Of a stretch of 64,000 nucleotides of DNA, positions 1-11,828 are shown in pieces. Source of the stretch: Doryteuthis pealeii (taxonomy: Eukaryota; Mollusca; Cephalopoda; Myopsida; Loliginidae); NCBI GenBank assembly GCA_023376005.1, contig CM042138.1:95411492-95475491 (forward strand). Reading direction: 5' to 3'. The first letter of the stretch is position 1. Each line of letters begins with the position of its first letter. Below the pieces are notes generated by a model. It was not told the origin of the DNA, made no database searches, and worked only from the letters and a program-made list of their open reading frames with translations. The position numbers and the translations under genes were made by a program.

Positions 1-213
1 TACACGGAGTGAAGTAATGTACAACGTGTCAGAACACTAACTACCAGAATACAATCAGAGAGAGTACCAAATAACCTTAGCTCTAGCAGCGCACTAACTA
101 CCACAATACAATCACAGCGAGTACCTTCCACAGCTTGAAATGCTTTGGTCACGTTATATACATGCCAGAAACTAGCAAGTACCAAAATATTGCAAAACTT
201 TTGACTCACCCTA
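1..213. mobile_element. mariner-like element, right end only
   Basis: The segment ends with ATTGCAAAACTTTTGACTCA followed by CCCTATTA at 188-214. This is the same terminal inverted repeat seen at 34,466 and 35,638 in this window, and it ends at a TA as mariner/Tc1 elements do. The element is cut by the window start. Inside it, ACTAACTACCA-AATACAATCA occurs twice (about 36-70 and 90-124), an imperfect 54-base tandem duplication. No transposase frame remains. Confidence 0.6.
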
Positions 214-309
214 TTACATACTCATGTGTAAGTCAATATCAATTTTTGTCTAGAAATTAGGTCTTCAAATGAGCCTATACAATAGTAACAGTGAAGAAAA
301 ATAACCATC

Positions 310-700
310 ATTAGCAGAGATGCTGATAGGTACGCGTCCTGCATCCCTGACACACAAAAATCTATAAGGACTCAAGTAAAATCATATCCATGCATCCCAC
401 CGTTTTTCTTTTATCTTCCTCACTATTTCAAGCTAACTGTAAATATATTTCAATAGTTTCTTAGAAACAAATTACACAGGATAGTTACAAGGTAGGAATT
501 AGATGGCTTTAGTTGTTTCCCAGATCATAAATAAAAACCTTACAATCTGTTTAAGAAACTTTAGTTGGGACCCATAAATTTTCCCAGGGACTCATTCAAA
601 GCAAATATAGTGTCCCAGGATGCACTAAATCAAAAAGCTATCAGCATCACTGTGCTAGGACGATGGAATTGGAACAAAACGTCCAACAAAATTCAAACTT
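310..700. repeat. Dispersed repeat copy, inverted relative to 8,890-9,280
   Basis: The reverse complement aligns by eye with 8,890-9,280. Shared blocks include GCAGGACGCGTACCTATCAG, CAGTGATGCTGATAGC, TTAGTGCATCCTGG, GTCCCTGGGAAA and CTACCTTGTA. Divergence is considerable and includes indels. It looks like two copies of one old interspersed element. The small ORF at 565-747 falls inside and shows no protein family. Class unknown. Confidence 0.6.
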
Positions 701-1166
701 TATGCATACATTCAAGTTTAGGCCTTACAATGAACAAAATATTTTAAGAAGAAAAAAAAATTTTTTTCTTTTCTTAAATAGCAGTTAAGGAGTGATCTAC
801 CTGTTTGCTTTCAAACCCTAATCATAAATTTGATTTTTTTTTTTTTTTTTAATCTTTTTTTTCTTTTTATTATAAAGGTGTTAATTTAATTAGAGTTTCA
901 TGTGACATTAGAAAGCAGAGAATAAATCGTACAACAACAGAAAGAGAGAAGTTGGCAAGCTGGTTGTTTTACAATTTTTATATAATGATTTTTATCTGCT
1001 TTTATTCGGATGACTAAAGGTGAGTAGAGGAACAAACTAATTTATGGATAGATTGATGTCAGGGATTCATTTTAATGTCATGTGTGATAAATGATGCAGC
1101 AGGTAATTTGGAAGAGATCAATAAAATTATTAATTATAGTTATGGGAGGAGCAGGAAAAAGTGTGG

Positions 1167-1198
<32 letters not shown>

Positions 1199-2720
1199 GA
1201 TAAAGAAGATGACTTACTGGGGAATAGAATACAAGTTGATCACAACATTGACCATCGATACAAATATTAACCGAATAAGTCAGTTATAAAGAATATGAAG
1301 TACTCAATACATCACTAGAGGGGATTTAGTAGAAAGGTATAGATAGATTAGATAACCTACTTAGGTTTCACCAAAAGGATCATCAGGGTTAATCCTAATG
1401 AATTAAGAAATTGTATTATCCACGTCTACAATTTTCTTTAATTAATCAATTTCTTGATTAATTCAGTACGATTAACCTTAATTCTTTTACGGTGAAACTT
1501 AAGTAGGTTAACTAACTATACCTTTCTACTATATATATATATACATATATATGTATGTGTGTATATATATATATATATATAAATATATAAGAATGAATTG
1601 AGTCATGGTACTGCTTTTTTCACAGACGTGCCAAACTGACTCTAGTTTGCTGCACAGCAGACAAAACCTGAAACAGGTCAGGTCAGAGTGGGACGGGAGT
1701 AATGGCAATAAATAGGTACACCACAACTCCCCAGTACTGGAGCCTCACATCGGATGCAGTTTAATGTGATACCTAGGACACTCTTTTTGGGGTGGAGTCT
1801 TACCCCTTAGCAGGGGATACAGTCAGCATATTCCAAGTCATGCCAACTGGGTGGGTGTATTTTTAAAGTTATGTTCAATTTTGTTATTCTAGTGCCTATG
1901 TTTTCTTTATCTGATTCCAAACTTCAAGCAAAGTAATGTGGAATCAAGTTACTGTTAGTGCAGAAAAGGAATGCTAGACACTAGTGAGAATCTCTTTTAA
2001 TATTTACCATTCTAAGATCAGGGTAAAATACACTCCCCTTCTGCCAACAAAGTGATAAGACAAGTAGCTAAAAAAATCTAGTGCCACTATAATTTCAAAG
2101 AACAGAAAAAAGAAAGAAAGAAAAGAAAGTTACACACTATAACAGATGAAAACCACGAAAAACCCAAAATAAAGTCTTTATAAATGCCAAATTTATGGCT
2201 TAAATTACTCTTGTTTAGAGACTTTCGCTTTTCGATGTAATTTACGAATGCTATAAAAAACAGACTTAAAAACCTTGTATCAATTTTGCTCCAAGAAAAG
2301 AGCATTGCCTCAGGTTTTCGAATTTTATGAATAACCAAAAATTAAAATGTCAAGGAATGATTTCCCCAAAAGAAAAAAAAATAAAGAAAAAAAGAAAAAA
2401 GAAAAAGCCTCAAGATTTACTTCACATAACAAAGTTAACGAAATTGTAAGAACATCATTTGAAATGGAATCCTTATAAAAGTGTATTCCAGATAAATAAG
2501 TCTGGTGTACGTTTTTTTTTAAGCATTTAATAGAATTTTAAGGGAAGCAACAAGAATCAATTGCTCAAAGCAGAATATCAAAATCTTAAATTAAACTTTT
2601 TTTTTCTCAATCCAGAGGCAACAGAAATTGGGATAATCCCTTGAAAAGTCAAATAAACTAAAAACAAACTAATACAAACAGAAACTATTTTACAAGGAAA
2701 TCAAAATTCCACGTCTTTAA
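700..2720. other. AT-rich non-coding stretch with MITE and repeat remnants
   Basis: Contains T/A homopolymers (831-860), a (TA)n run at about 1,165-1,195, a TA-bounded MITE at 1,329-1,529 and a second (TA)n run at about 1,530-1,580. A remnant of the dispersed repeat called family C here lies at about 1,690-1,860 (GATGCAGTTTAATGTGATAC, and GGGGATACAGTCAGCATATT). ORFs at 1,529-1,726 and 2,087-2,338 are low-complexity or TA-encoded and are not genes. Confidence 0.6.
1329..1529. mobile_element. 201-bp TA-bounded MITE with long terminal inverted repeats
   Basis: The left arm GTAGAAAGGTATAG... (1,329 to about 1,413) matches the reverse complement of about 1,444-1,529. Shared blocks are AACCTACTTA-GTTTCACC, GGTTAAT and AAGAAATTG. 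Arms are about 85 bases, so the element is nearly all hairpin. TA dinucleotides sit at 1,327-1,328 and 1,530-1,531, fitting a Tc1/mariner-type TA target duplication. A (TA)n microsatellite abuts the right end. Confidence 0.8.
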
Positions 2721-2734
2721 CTCTATGATCATCA

Positions 2735-3175
2735 GTTCACATTGTAGCACGGAATTCCATGACTCTCCCTCACCAAGCATCCCTGTTGGTCATCGCTACT
2801 GGAAGGTTTCTGGCACAGTATCCAGAATCCAGACAGAGCCTGATTGTGTAGGTTTTTTGTTGGTTGACCTAACACTGTGTGTCATGTTAGGTGTCCAAGG
2901 GAGAATGCCACTTATGAGTTCATCCTTGCTTCTCCAGCAGTGTCTACCATGTCTTGTTCACCTCAACCAGTATGGTTTGTGTAATATGTGTGGCATGTGC
3001 TGTACAGCTGCTTTCTTGTGGGACGCTGCTTGCCAGTATTTGTTTAAGCTTGTGCAGCTCCCATCTTAACTTTATTCTCCAAGCCCCTTTGTTAGGGATC
3101 TATGTGTGCCTGCCATAACAGTAGCACTGATACGGGCTATGGCTTGGGAAGAATTCTCGCTTTAATCTTATCAGT
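2735..3175 (-). mobile_element. Non-LTR retrotransposon 3' end, decayed
   Basis: Reading the minus strand, the segment aligns with the RT C-terminal region better preserved at 20,860-21,430: an AAGCGAGAATTCTTCC-AGCC block, a Leu/Tyr-Gly-Cys-like segment, then the tail ending in an ATGATCAT-rich end. The plus-strand ORF at 2,725-3,069 is antisense to it. Stops and indels break the coding frame. Confidence 0.6.
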
Positions 3176-3890
3176 GAGCATCTGGATTTCATATGATTGA
3201 TACATTGTAAAATGTAGTTTGCAGTTTTGATATCAGTATTTGTTTTGGTTATTTTCCTTGATACCTCGGTTCCCAGTTTTTAATTTATATTTTTTTTCTT
3301 TCTAAGAACTCTTGCGTAATAATGATCAGATATTCAATCAGGGGGAAAATTTTTATTTACTTTTTACCACAAAAAGTGAAAAGTTTTTTTGGTTGTGTGA
3401 GAGAGATGTGTAAACTTTGATAACTGAAACAATAGATTATATATTATTTTTTTCCCTCATTGGAAACATTCTATGCTAAATATAAAATAGATTTCCAAAG
3501 TGTCTAACTGTCATATTTTCTTTTTTTAACAAATAGATTTCAAGTTTTATTCCGCCAAACAAATAGTCAATTAAGTATTTTTATCATATTTTTGTTATCT
3601 TTCCTTCAATGTACAATGTTGACAGAAATTTAATGGTTAAATCGAACTTAATAGGATCGCTAAATCCACCATTGTTGTCACCCCACCGAAGAAAAAAAAA
3701 AAGAAAAAATGCAGGGGATAATTAACCGAATTTAATGAATTTTTAGGTGTTGAAATAAATTAATGAATTAAGATCTAATGCAGCCAGTTAATTCTATTAA
3801 CTCTAACCATTTTTTTCATATCAGTTAATTTGGGAAGCACGTATCTTTGAGAATCTGTGTTACACTCAAAGATATGTGGTTCAAGAATTA
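3176..3890. other. Non-coding AT-rich stretch
   Basis: No ORF with family features, no hairpin of note and no recognised repeat. T-runs and a short A-run near 3,690. It ends at an assembly gap. Confidence 0.5.
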
Positions 3891-3990
3891 NNNNNNNNNN
3901 NNNNNNNNNNNNNNNNNNNNNNNNNNNNNNNNNNNNNNNNNNNNNNNNNNNNNNNNNNNNNNNNNNNNNNNNNNNNNNNNNNNNNNNNNN
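3891..3990. other. Assembly gap (100 N)
   Basis: Exactly 100 N characters, which is a conventional scaffold-gap length, so the real distance is unknown. The ORF spanning it (3,847-4,059) is an artefact. Confidence 0.99.
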
Positions 3991-6660
3991 GCGAGAGAGA
4001 TGTTTTTAGCACACTTATACTCTCAAAATAATCCAGGGACCATTGACAAATCCTCTTAATATTGTTATCAATAGAATAAATATTTGGTTAAAAATGCACG
4101 TAAAACGGCTTCTCTTTGTGTTGTATAACAGTTAGAGATATATAAAATTTTGATGGCGATACTGTTTAAAAGTGGTTTTTGTTTTTTTTTCCTTCCCTCG
4201 TCAAAAAAGCACACCTAGTGTGTTCTATATCGCATAAATCGTAAGTCTAACGCAACACGTGGAGGATGACAGAGCTGGGAACATTGGCTTAATCATAACG
4301 ATTCGGGCTAAAACCGCATTTATCCGTTAAAGCGTATATTATATACGATCTACTCTGGTACAGGTAACTGATCCATACTCGGAATGGACGATGTGTATAT
4401 AGAGCATGTTGTAGACAGCTTCTTAATCCTTGACGATGGAAGCTGTCGGCTTCTGCCGCTCTAGATCGCACACCGCACTCTTAATAGAGAATGCATATGT
4501 GAGAGATTTAGATAGGAGCAAACACGTAAAGCTTAGTGTCCTCTTTACAGACAAGACTAATGTGATGCAATTAATGGTACAAACTATAGTGAACAAGTTG
4601 AAAGTTTAATGTTAATATTGTCTGACTAGGAATGTGGATATAATTTTTGCGCACCAGTATATATCCTACACTTAGGGTAAGGAACGCTTGGGTATTCATT
4701 ACTGAGGCTATATGGTGATATAGTTTGAAATAGTTTGATGAACAGTGTATGTTTACTGATTAGTAGAGCCGCATTATTGCCTATGGTAACGGAAATCACT
4801 TGGCTTCCTAAATACTGTGCACATGAAGACAATTAGTTTCTACTTGCAATGGAAGATAAAAGAAGAAAGTCTTGGGTATGATTCTATCCGCTGACGATAC
4901 ACCCTCTAGCCAGCACCTATAATCAAAGGCAAGTTATTTAGAGGACTGGCATAAACTCTGTTCTTACAAATCTGTTGAAAACATTAGTTTTTAATACTTT
5001 TCTAGTATCAAATGGTATAGAGGTAACTTTGTGCATGGATTCATTTTCCAGATTTTTACTGAGTTTTAGGGCGTACCTAGAGGCCAGACCGTGCATGCAG
5101 CCGGGTTATCAAATCAGTCCTGTGTAATTTCAGAATTGCATTAAGGTTATCACTTATACAATACAGCAATACATATTAATATTAGGGGTGGCCTGAAAGG
5201 TATTCCTAAAAAAAAAACTCTGACAGTCAACTGATGTTAAGTCGGAGAAAGGTCTCCAAGAAATCTCTAAATGTTTTTTGAAGATTATGGTCTAGATGCT
5301 CTAGATCAATATTGGGATCTTTTAATGGCTCTATTTCTTTGAATGTTCAAGTCGCTTGGATAGTTGCAGTTAAAGTCAAATTTATACCAGATGTTAGAAA
5401 TCATGTTCATTGTACCATTCTATTCACATACTACGACCAGCTCCATGCCCTGTCCAGGAGGTTTGGCATACTGGAACTGGTAAGATAAATTAAATCACAA
5501 TGAACCCAGGGGTACATTCCGCCAAGACAGCAAACTGCCCCCTCATCTGAAAAAAGTGCAATCTAAACTAAATAATTTTCAAACAGCTCTCACTTTGATG
5601 CCATAACAACTAACTACAATCTCCTGCTCAAAGTGAACTGAGATAATGTAAGAAGACATGACTCACAGCCCCCAGGTCTCAGAACTGGAGCCTCACCATC
5701 AAGATGTAGTTTAGTATCCTAATCACCCAGAGAGCTAACCCCTTTAAATAATTGACGCCAGATGGTGCTTAGATGCCACGTTCATTATATTTAGATAGAG
5801 ATTATAGCACGTTCTTGCAGGCAGCCGTCGAAGTCAGCTATTTCATACGTTGGTGCAATAATCGTGTGACCTATGTCGACTGTTAGGGAGATGTTCATGT
5901 TTTATATAAATTGCTATACGATTTCACTCAGACGTGGCCTCGTATACTTCAATTATTCACACACGCCATTTATATGTTATAATTGATATTCTTATATGAT
6001 TTGACAATGGGCCAACAAGCCAGCGAACAGGCTGACGATCTCTTCTTCTTATGATATGATGATAATAGTTATTAATGTCGATAAAAATATATCCATCGTG
6101 AAATTTAAGAAACATGACAATAAAAAAAAATGCAATTGAATCTGAACCATCGCTACTAAATAAGAGTATGCATAATTGAAGAATGTGTTAACCCATACAT
6201 AACCAGTTGGGATATTGTGTGACGTGGGAGAATTGTCAGAAGTAATACACCCGCCACCCTCGTGCTCGCCTTTAGGTAATGTCGAGGGGCATATCGCTGA
6301 CTGTAGGGACGCCCGTACTGGGCAGCATATCCTGGAGAACTATGACAATATAGAATTTATAAAACCAAACAATCGCTGAGGCATAATGTTTATAAGTAGT
6401 ATAAAATAGGTTGATCACATAAATCGGCACGAGAATCGAAAAGTCTTACCTTAAACCGCAGAACACATAGTTCTATATTAACAATAGAAGAACAAAAGCT
6501 GCTCGCAGTTATGAGGAAGCATCATGTGGCTCATAATGGTAGTCACAGGCAAATATATAACGTATAAGAAATAACAAAGCCTTTAGAGATTTGCATATAG
6601 TCTATTTCAGGGAGCTTAGACAAATTGTCTAACTCTCCCGAACTCATCAGATACGAATGG
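3991..6660. other. CpG-rich block after the gap, unrecognised
   Basis: Base composition differs from the rest of the window. By hand count 4,261-4,500 has 13 CpG dinucleotides, against 1 in the intronic stretch 22,681-22,920. Long A/T homopolymers and microsatellites are almost absent. No ORF above 70 codons and no family is recognisable. A family C repeat remnant (GGAGCCTCACCATCA, GATGTAGTTTAGTATC) is visible at about 5,670-5,760, so at least part shares this genome's repeats. It could be foreign or less methylated sequence, or poor-quality gap filling. Confidence 0.5.
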
Positions 6661-6689
6661 ATGAAAATTCTTTATTACTTTAAAGGCAT

Positions 6690-6955
6690 TTGAAACAGAA
6701 TTTTTATTTATTTTTATTTATTTATTTTTAATTTTTTAACATTTTTTATAGCCTGTGATATAATTCCAAATGAAATCCTGATGTTGCCAAAAAAAAAAAT
6801 AAAAAAATAAAATATAGTATAAATTTCTTTAAAAAGTCATGTAGAAATATATATAGAATTATATATATATATATATATATATATATTTTCTACATGTATA
6901 ATATATATATATATTATTTCTACAAATGACTTTTAAAGAAATTATAATATTTGAT
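6690..6955. repeat. TA-rich hairpin with about 40-base arms
   Basis: AAATTTCTTTAAAAAGTCAT-GTAGAAATA at about 6,820-6,849 is the inverted partner of TATTTCTACAAATGACTTTT-AAAGAAATT at about 6,914-6,943. Between them are two (TA)n runs and a second copy of TTTCTACATG. A T/A-rich TTTATTTATTT stretch precedes it. Probably a small MITE whose centre has expanded as a TA microsatellite. Confidence 0.6.
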
Positions 6956-7829
6956 ATAGCTAACAAGTCTGCTCTTTTTGTTGGCTTTTAAAACCTGCAA
7001 CTGACAAAAAGTATTTTTTCTTCAACACTTGAAAGAATCAGAAAAAGAATAAACTAGTTAGAATAACAAAAAAACCTATAGAATAACATAGTGTAAGTTG
7101 AAGTTTAGTAAAGTGGTTCATTATGAACATGCCAACTTTATTTTTCTCCATTTTTAAGCCTAAAAGTAAAGGGGACTATAATACCTAAAGACACTAAATA
7201 TCAACTTTTTCCGGCTATATTCATCACCAAATTCAGGACGGTATGACCGATATGTAAGTTATAATCTAATTAACCAAAGTTATGTGTAACAAACACTTTA
7301 GTTTTATGTCGCTGCAGAGAAATCACCCCTGGAATGTGTGTTTTTTATAATTTGGTTTCTCCTAATGTGAGCTTATTTGTTTTATGCTGTTTGAATTTTT
7401 CTGTGAATGTGTCTGTGTGTTTGCTCTAAGTACTGAAGTAAATGTTTTGTTTCAGCAATACATAAGTATATGTAAGTATACATTTTTATTAAATTTTAGT
7501 CTATACAATATTGATAAAAAGTCTGAACAAATGTTAAGGTTTAGGCTGCCTACACAATCCTAAAAAATCAAGTGCGTATTATCATACAGATATTATTAAA
7601 AAAATTCTTTTTTTATTCTCATAATTGATATCCAACTATAGGGGTGCAATGTTATAACAAGTATTAATAGTTACTAAAAAATATGGATGAAGGAAAAGCT
7701 TAGAACATTTTGCTGGTCATTTTTAAAATTGGCTGATAAAAATAAAATAAATCAATTAATCAAATTTTAAAAAATAATTTTTTAGAATTAAATTGAAAAT
7801 TGGTTCTTCCATTCATTCTAAGGTTCCTC
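6956..7829. other. Non-coding AT-rich stretch
   Basis: No gene, hairpin or recognised repeat seen. Confidence 0.5.
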
Positions 7830-8296
7830 TCTCTCTACATACATATCTCTCTGTTTTAGACCAAATCCTTCTTCTGTCAAAGGTCAAAGGGCCCTAAGAT
7901 TGTAGATTGAAACGTTGACTTGCAACAGAGGACAATCCTTAGGCATCTGGCCAACTGAATATGAATTGGCAGTTTCTCAAGACTTTTCCAGTCACATATT
8001 ACTCCAGACATGTAACATGATCGTTGAAAGAGCCATTCTCATAATCTTTTTAGCCTGAGGCTAGCAGAGAATACAAATCTTTTTTTATTTTTCCCTTTCT
8101 TCCATTTAATGTGTGTATTGTTTAATAATAACTCACTTATTTATACTTCACTGCTCTGAATTTTCTTTGAATTATTTTATTGTATCATTTTATATTCTTT
8201 CACCACCATTGGTAGCTGCCCAATTCCTTTGCAAGTGAGAAGCCAAAATATTGGTTTTGATATTAAATTCTTTGTTCAAAAAAAAAAAAAAAAAAC
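7830..8296 (+). mobile_element. Possible poly(A)-tailed retroposed sequence
   Basis: A more GC-balanced segment ends in 18 As (about 8,279-8,296) preceded at about 16 bases by ATTAAA, a polyadenylation-signal variant. That arrangement is what a retroposed transcript leaves. No reading frame or target-site duplication could be confirmed, and the 5' limit is a guess from composition. Confidence 0.35.
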
Positions 8297-8889
8297 TTGT
8301 TATGTTTGGAAGAATATTTTTTTGAAGTAATGACTTACCATATATACTTGCAAATAGTTCACACTTCTATTAAACCAAAACACTTTCAATCAGTTTTGCA
8401 ACCTATCCATTTGACATAAATGTAAAACCAGCAATACATTAATTTTATTATCATTAAGTTACAACGACTCAGCAATTGCAGTGACACTAAATGTGTACAA
8501 TATGCATTTGAAAGCTTTTTGAAAGCCTTTCATATTATATATAGATATATATATTATATAACTATATTATATATAACATTTCTACTGACTCATTATCTTC
8601 ATAGAGTTTCCTTCGTTTCATGGAATTACAATTTACCAGTAATTATGCCTTGCTGACACCCACCGTGAATATCCTTCATAGAGTCAGCAACTGACAGCCT
8701 TTAGCATCTGCCAATCTTGTCGTCATTGAATACTCATCGCTTTAAACTGGCCTGAAGCTGCTAAACAATTACAACAAAAAAATTTTTTTAAAAAAACCCA
8801 GGTTCATTTATATTCCATAGTACTAAGAAATACAACCATTATGTCATAGTTCATTATGCATCACAGTTTAAGACAATAGTTTTTCGAGA
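8297..8889. other. Non-coding stretch with a TA-rich patch
   Basis: Contains a TA-rich patch at about 8,533-8,578. CATAGAGT occurs twice (about 8,600 and 8,678) but no larger structure is evident. No gene seen. Confidence 0.4.
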
Positions 8890-9280
8890 TTAATATTTGC
8901 AGTGATGCTGGTAGCTTTTTAATTTTAGTGCATCCTGGACCCATGGTTGAATTGAAGGATGTCCCTGGGAAATTTGAATGGGGCCAACTAAAAGTTCTTA
9001 ATAGACAAAAAATGGGGGTAGAAAATAAAAAAACCCTTTTTTAATCCTAATGGGAAGAAAACAGTTAAAGCTGTCTAACCCCTACCTTGTACCGCATAGT
9101 GTGGTAATTCATTTCCAAGAAATAATTGAAAGTATTTTACATTAGCTGAGAAATCATGAGGGAAGAAAAAAAAACATCTGAGATGCGTGGATACAATTTA
9201 CTGTGTTCCTTTTAGATTTTTATGCGTAAGGGACACAGGACGCGTAACCTATCAGCCATCCTCTGTATGTGTAAGCAAAG
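8890..9280. repeat. Dispersed repeat copy, inverted relative to 310-700
   Basis: Partner of the copy at 310-700. It carries GGACGCGTAACCTATCAGC, CAGTGATGCTGGTAGC, TTTAGTGCATCCTGG and ATGTCCCTGGGAAA. Its position does not reflect a wider palindrome, because the sequence between the two copies does not match itself. Class unknown. Confidence 0.6.
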
Positions 9281-10186
9281 GTCTTTGAAAACAAAGCGAA
9301 TATCCAAATAGTTGTGTAACTACCAGATTATAATATGAACCGCAAATTTACCTACTTTGAAACACAAATTTGGGGGTGCACCTATCCACGTGATCGACCT
9401 ATCTGTGAATATATAAAAGAATTTTTTTTTTTGTTAATAAGAAGTGAGATTTAATCAATGGAGAAGTTCTTCATTTTGATTTTGGGATCAATGACGCAGA
9501 TATGTGATAACGTTTGTTAATAACCTTAACATGTGTGGAATTTCACAAAGTTGTGGCGGGCCAGGAAGAGGTGAATATTGTTAATTAGCTGCAAGATAAT
9601 ACTTCTGGTTTCCTTGTTTATTTTGAAACATTCTGTAAAACAAGCTGCTTGACACTTTGGAAAGTGGAACTAGAAGAAGCAGGAAGAAAAAAAAAACATT
9701 AAAAAGAAAAGAAACCTGAAAATGAAGCAACAGACAAGGAAAATGAATTGAAAGAAAAAATAATGTTATATCTTGTCAGCACACAAAAATCCAATACTAC
9801 AACAGAAAAACTGAGTGAGTGTGAATGACTTTTCAAATATAACTCATTGTTTATGGTTATGGTACATTCATTCCATATACGAATAATATGTTTGATTTTA
9901 TATGGCTAATGACGTTATAATAAGTATGAGTTTACCTATTGATGATTTTAAACGGCATATAAACCCGTCTATGGTTATTTTATACCCATAAGGTTCGAGA
10001 ATCATGTTTCATAGTACTGTTTAACTATTTACATTTTTTTGTGTAGCTTTCTAAGAATTTTTTTTTCACACAGTTGTATCCTATATATTCCTATCTAATA
10101 CAAATAATTTATACATAATCATATATTTCAAGTCATTTTCTATTCAATCATAATCATTGTTGCACAGTTATATTGGTTTCAAGGAA
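9281..10186. other. Non-coding stretch, nothing recognised
   Basis: AT-rich sequence with A-runs near 9,690. No ORF, hairpin or repeat family was recognised. Confidence 0.4.
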
Positions 10187-10680
10187 CTGAATAATAATAA
10201 ATAATAATAATAAATAATAATAATATGTTGCAACCATAGCATGAATATCCTGACAGTTTCTTACCAGCCATATCCTAGCATTCATTGCCATGGGAGGTCC
10301 TTGTGTAGCATCCAGTATTCCATGCAGAGCTAGTCAATGTAGGTTGCTGGCATGTCCATGTGCCTGGTTTCCACAGGAGGACGTTTCTTATGAGTGTTGT
10401 CCCTTGCTTCTCCACCAGTGTCCAGCATGTCTTGTTCATCTCACCTAGATTGGTTTGTGTGATAGGGGGAAAGTGCTGTACAGCTGCTTACTTGTGGGGT
10501 GTTGTTTCCATGATTTATTCAAGATCGCACGCAACTATTCTTGTGCAGCTCCATCTAGCTTATTCTCTAGGCGCTTTGTTATGGTTCAGGTGGTGCAGCC
10601 ACACAAGTAGTACTGATACAACTATAGCTTGGAAGAATTGTCGCTTTAACTTGCCAGTCTGTTATTTCCATATAACCTGA
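10187..10680 (-). mobile_element. Non-LTR retrotransposon 3' end with (TTA)n tail, decayed
   Basis: On the minus strand this matches the RT C-terminal and 3' region seen at 20,860-21,430 and 2,735-3,175 (GACAATTCTTCCAAGCTATA, TGGCTGCACCACCTG). The 3' end runs into an AAT-repeat block at 10,187-10,225, which on the element strand is a (TTA)n tail, consistent with LINE 3' microsatellite tails. The plus-strand ORF at 10,360-10,680 is an antisense shadow. Confidence 0.65.
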
Positions 10681-10765
10681 TAATCTGTTTATTAGCAATA
10701 TTTTCAGTATATGGTATCAAGTACTTTTATCTAATACTAATTAATTTTCAAAACACATGATATTT

Positions 10766-10985
10766 GACTCATAGATGGGACCCTAACAAGTACTACACTC
10801 TGAGTCAGTGGAAACTGGAAATAATGGCAATGAAGGGGTACTCTCCACACTCCCCTAGGTCTCCAGAATCGTAGCCTCATCTCTAGATGAAGTTTACTGT
10901 CCTATTGTGACACCCTACTGGAGGTTCTTTCCCTCTATAAGGGATAAACCAGCATTTTCTAAGCCCGTTTGACAGGGGGATGATT
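10766..10985 (+). repeat. Dispersed repeat family C copy
   Basis: Contains GATGGGACCCTAACAAGTAC, GGGGTACTC-CACACT and GATGAAGTTTACTGTCCTA. These blocks recur at 13,255, 48,130 and, on the minus strand, at 32,780 and 18,832. It is an interspersed repeat of roughly 700 bases at full length, judged from the 48 kb copies. No coding frame; class not determined. Confidence 0.65.
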
Positions 10986-11022
10986 TCCTTTTAATAAATA
11001 TGGTACTTCTATTAAGCATTTC

Positions 11023-11249
11023 GGACCATATGACCTTTCAAGGCACACCTTTTTGATCTCGATTAAGAAAGGACAGGTTTTTTCATTTACACTGTCAATA
11101 TCCGGTTGTTTGTTAGGGGTTAAGAGTTAGGGGTTAGTTTTTTAATTAAAAAACCAAAAATCTAAAATCGAAATATTGATGGTGTAAATGAAAAACATGT
11201 CCTTTACTTAATCGAGATCAAAAAGGGGTGCCTTAAGGTCATATGGTCC
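11023..11249. mobile_element. 227-bp hAT-like MITE with 8-bp target duplication
   Basis: The ends GGACCATATGACCTT and AAGGTCATATGGTCC are inverted repeats, and homology continues inwards for about 75 bases (GATCTCGATTAAG, CATTTACAC). The flanks carry a perfect 8-bp duplication, AGCATTTC, at 11,015-11,022 and 11,250-11,257. Eight-base duplications are typical of the hAT superfamily. The loop carries GTTAGGGGTTA twice, a telomere-like motif. Confidence 0.85.
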
Positions 11250-11257
11250 AGCATTTC

Positions 11258-11828
11258 TCCCAGTATAAAGTTGGGTACTGTACTTTTTTGGTAGTTACAG
11301 TATTTTACAAAAATTTTTAATCCTATAAACTGAAGGTCATAAAATGCTTGACTTTTCAATAGTGTTCGCAAGGTCACCCCTCAATAACTTTTTTTTTTTC
11401 TCTCTGAAAAATAAGTTCATCTTATACATTAAAAAATGTTGATTTATTAAAAATCCCAACAAAACAAGTAAAATATCATAGAAACAGGTAGATAAGCAAA
11501 GACAGAGTAGAAGTTTAAGAGAAAGGAGAGGAGAAGAAAAGAGAAAAGAGAAAAAAAAAAAAAAGGAAGAAAAAAAAAAAGAAGAAAAAAGAGAAGAGAA
11601 GAAAAAGAGAAAAAAAATATTCCAACATTTTCCAATGTTGATTGGTTTGTATTGCCAAGATTTCTCCCTGGGAAATTAACTAATATACAAAGGTGAATGA
11701 CTGAATTTTTGTTTGGTTGTGCAAGAATGACTATATTTTTGTTATTAGTCAAATTACAGATATATTAAACAGTGTAGTGCATTTTTGTATGTATATTAAT
11801 CAACTGCCATAGTTCTAAACATTTTACA
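11258..11828. other. Purine-rich low-complexity stretch
   Basis: About 11,515-11,620 is almost all A and G. The minus-strand ORF at 11,447-11,752 is a Phe/Leu/Ser low-complexity translation of it and not a gene. Confidence 0.6.

Noticed and set aside
310..9280. A second giant palindrome centred near 4.8 kb
   Set aside because: Only the outer 390-bp blocks match. Comparing 700-3,800 with 5,600-8,800 in reverse complement gave no collinear match.
11447..11752. 101-codon minus-strand ORF
   Set aside because: Produced by a purine-rich tract; composition is nearly all Phe, Leu and Ser.
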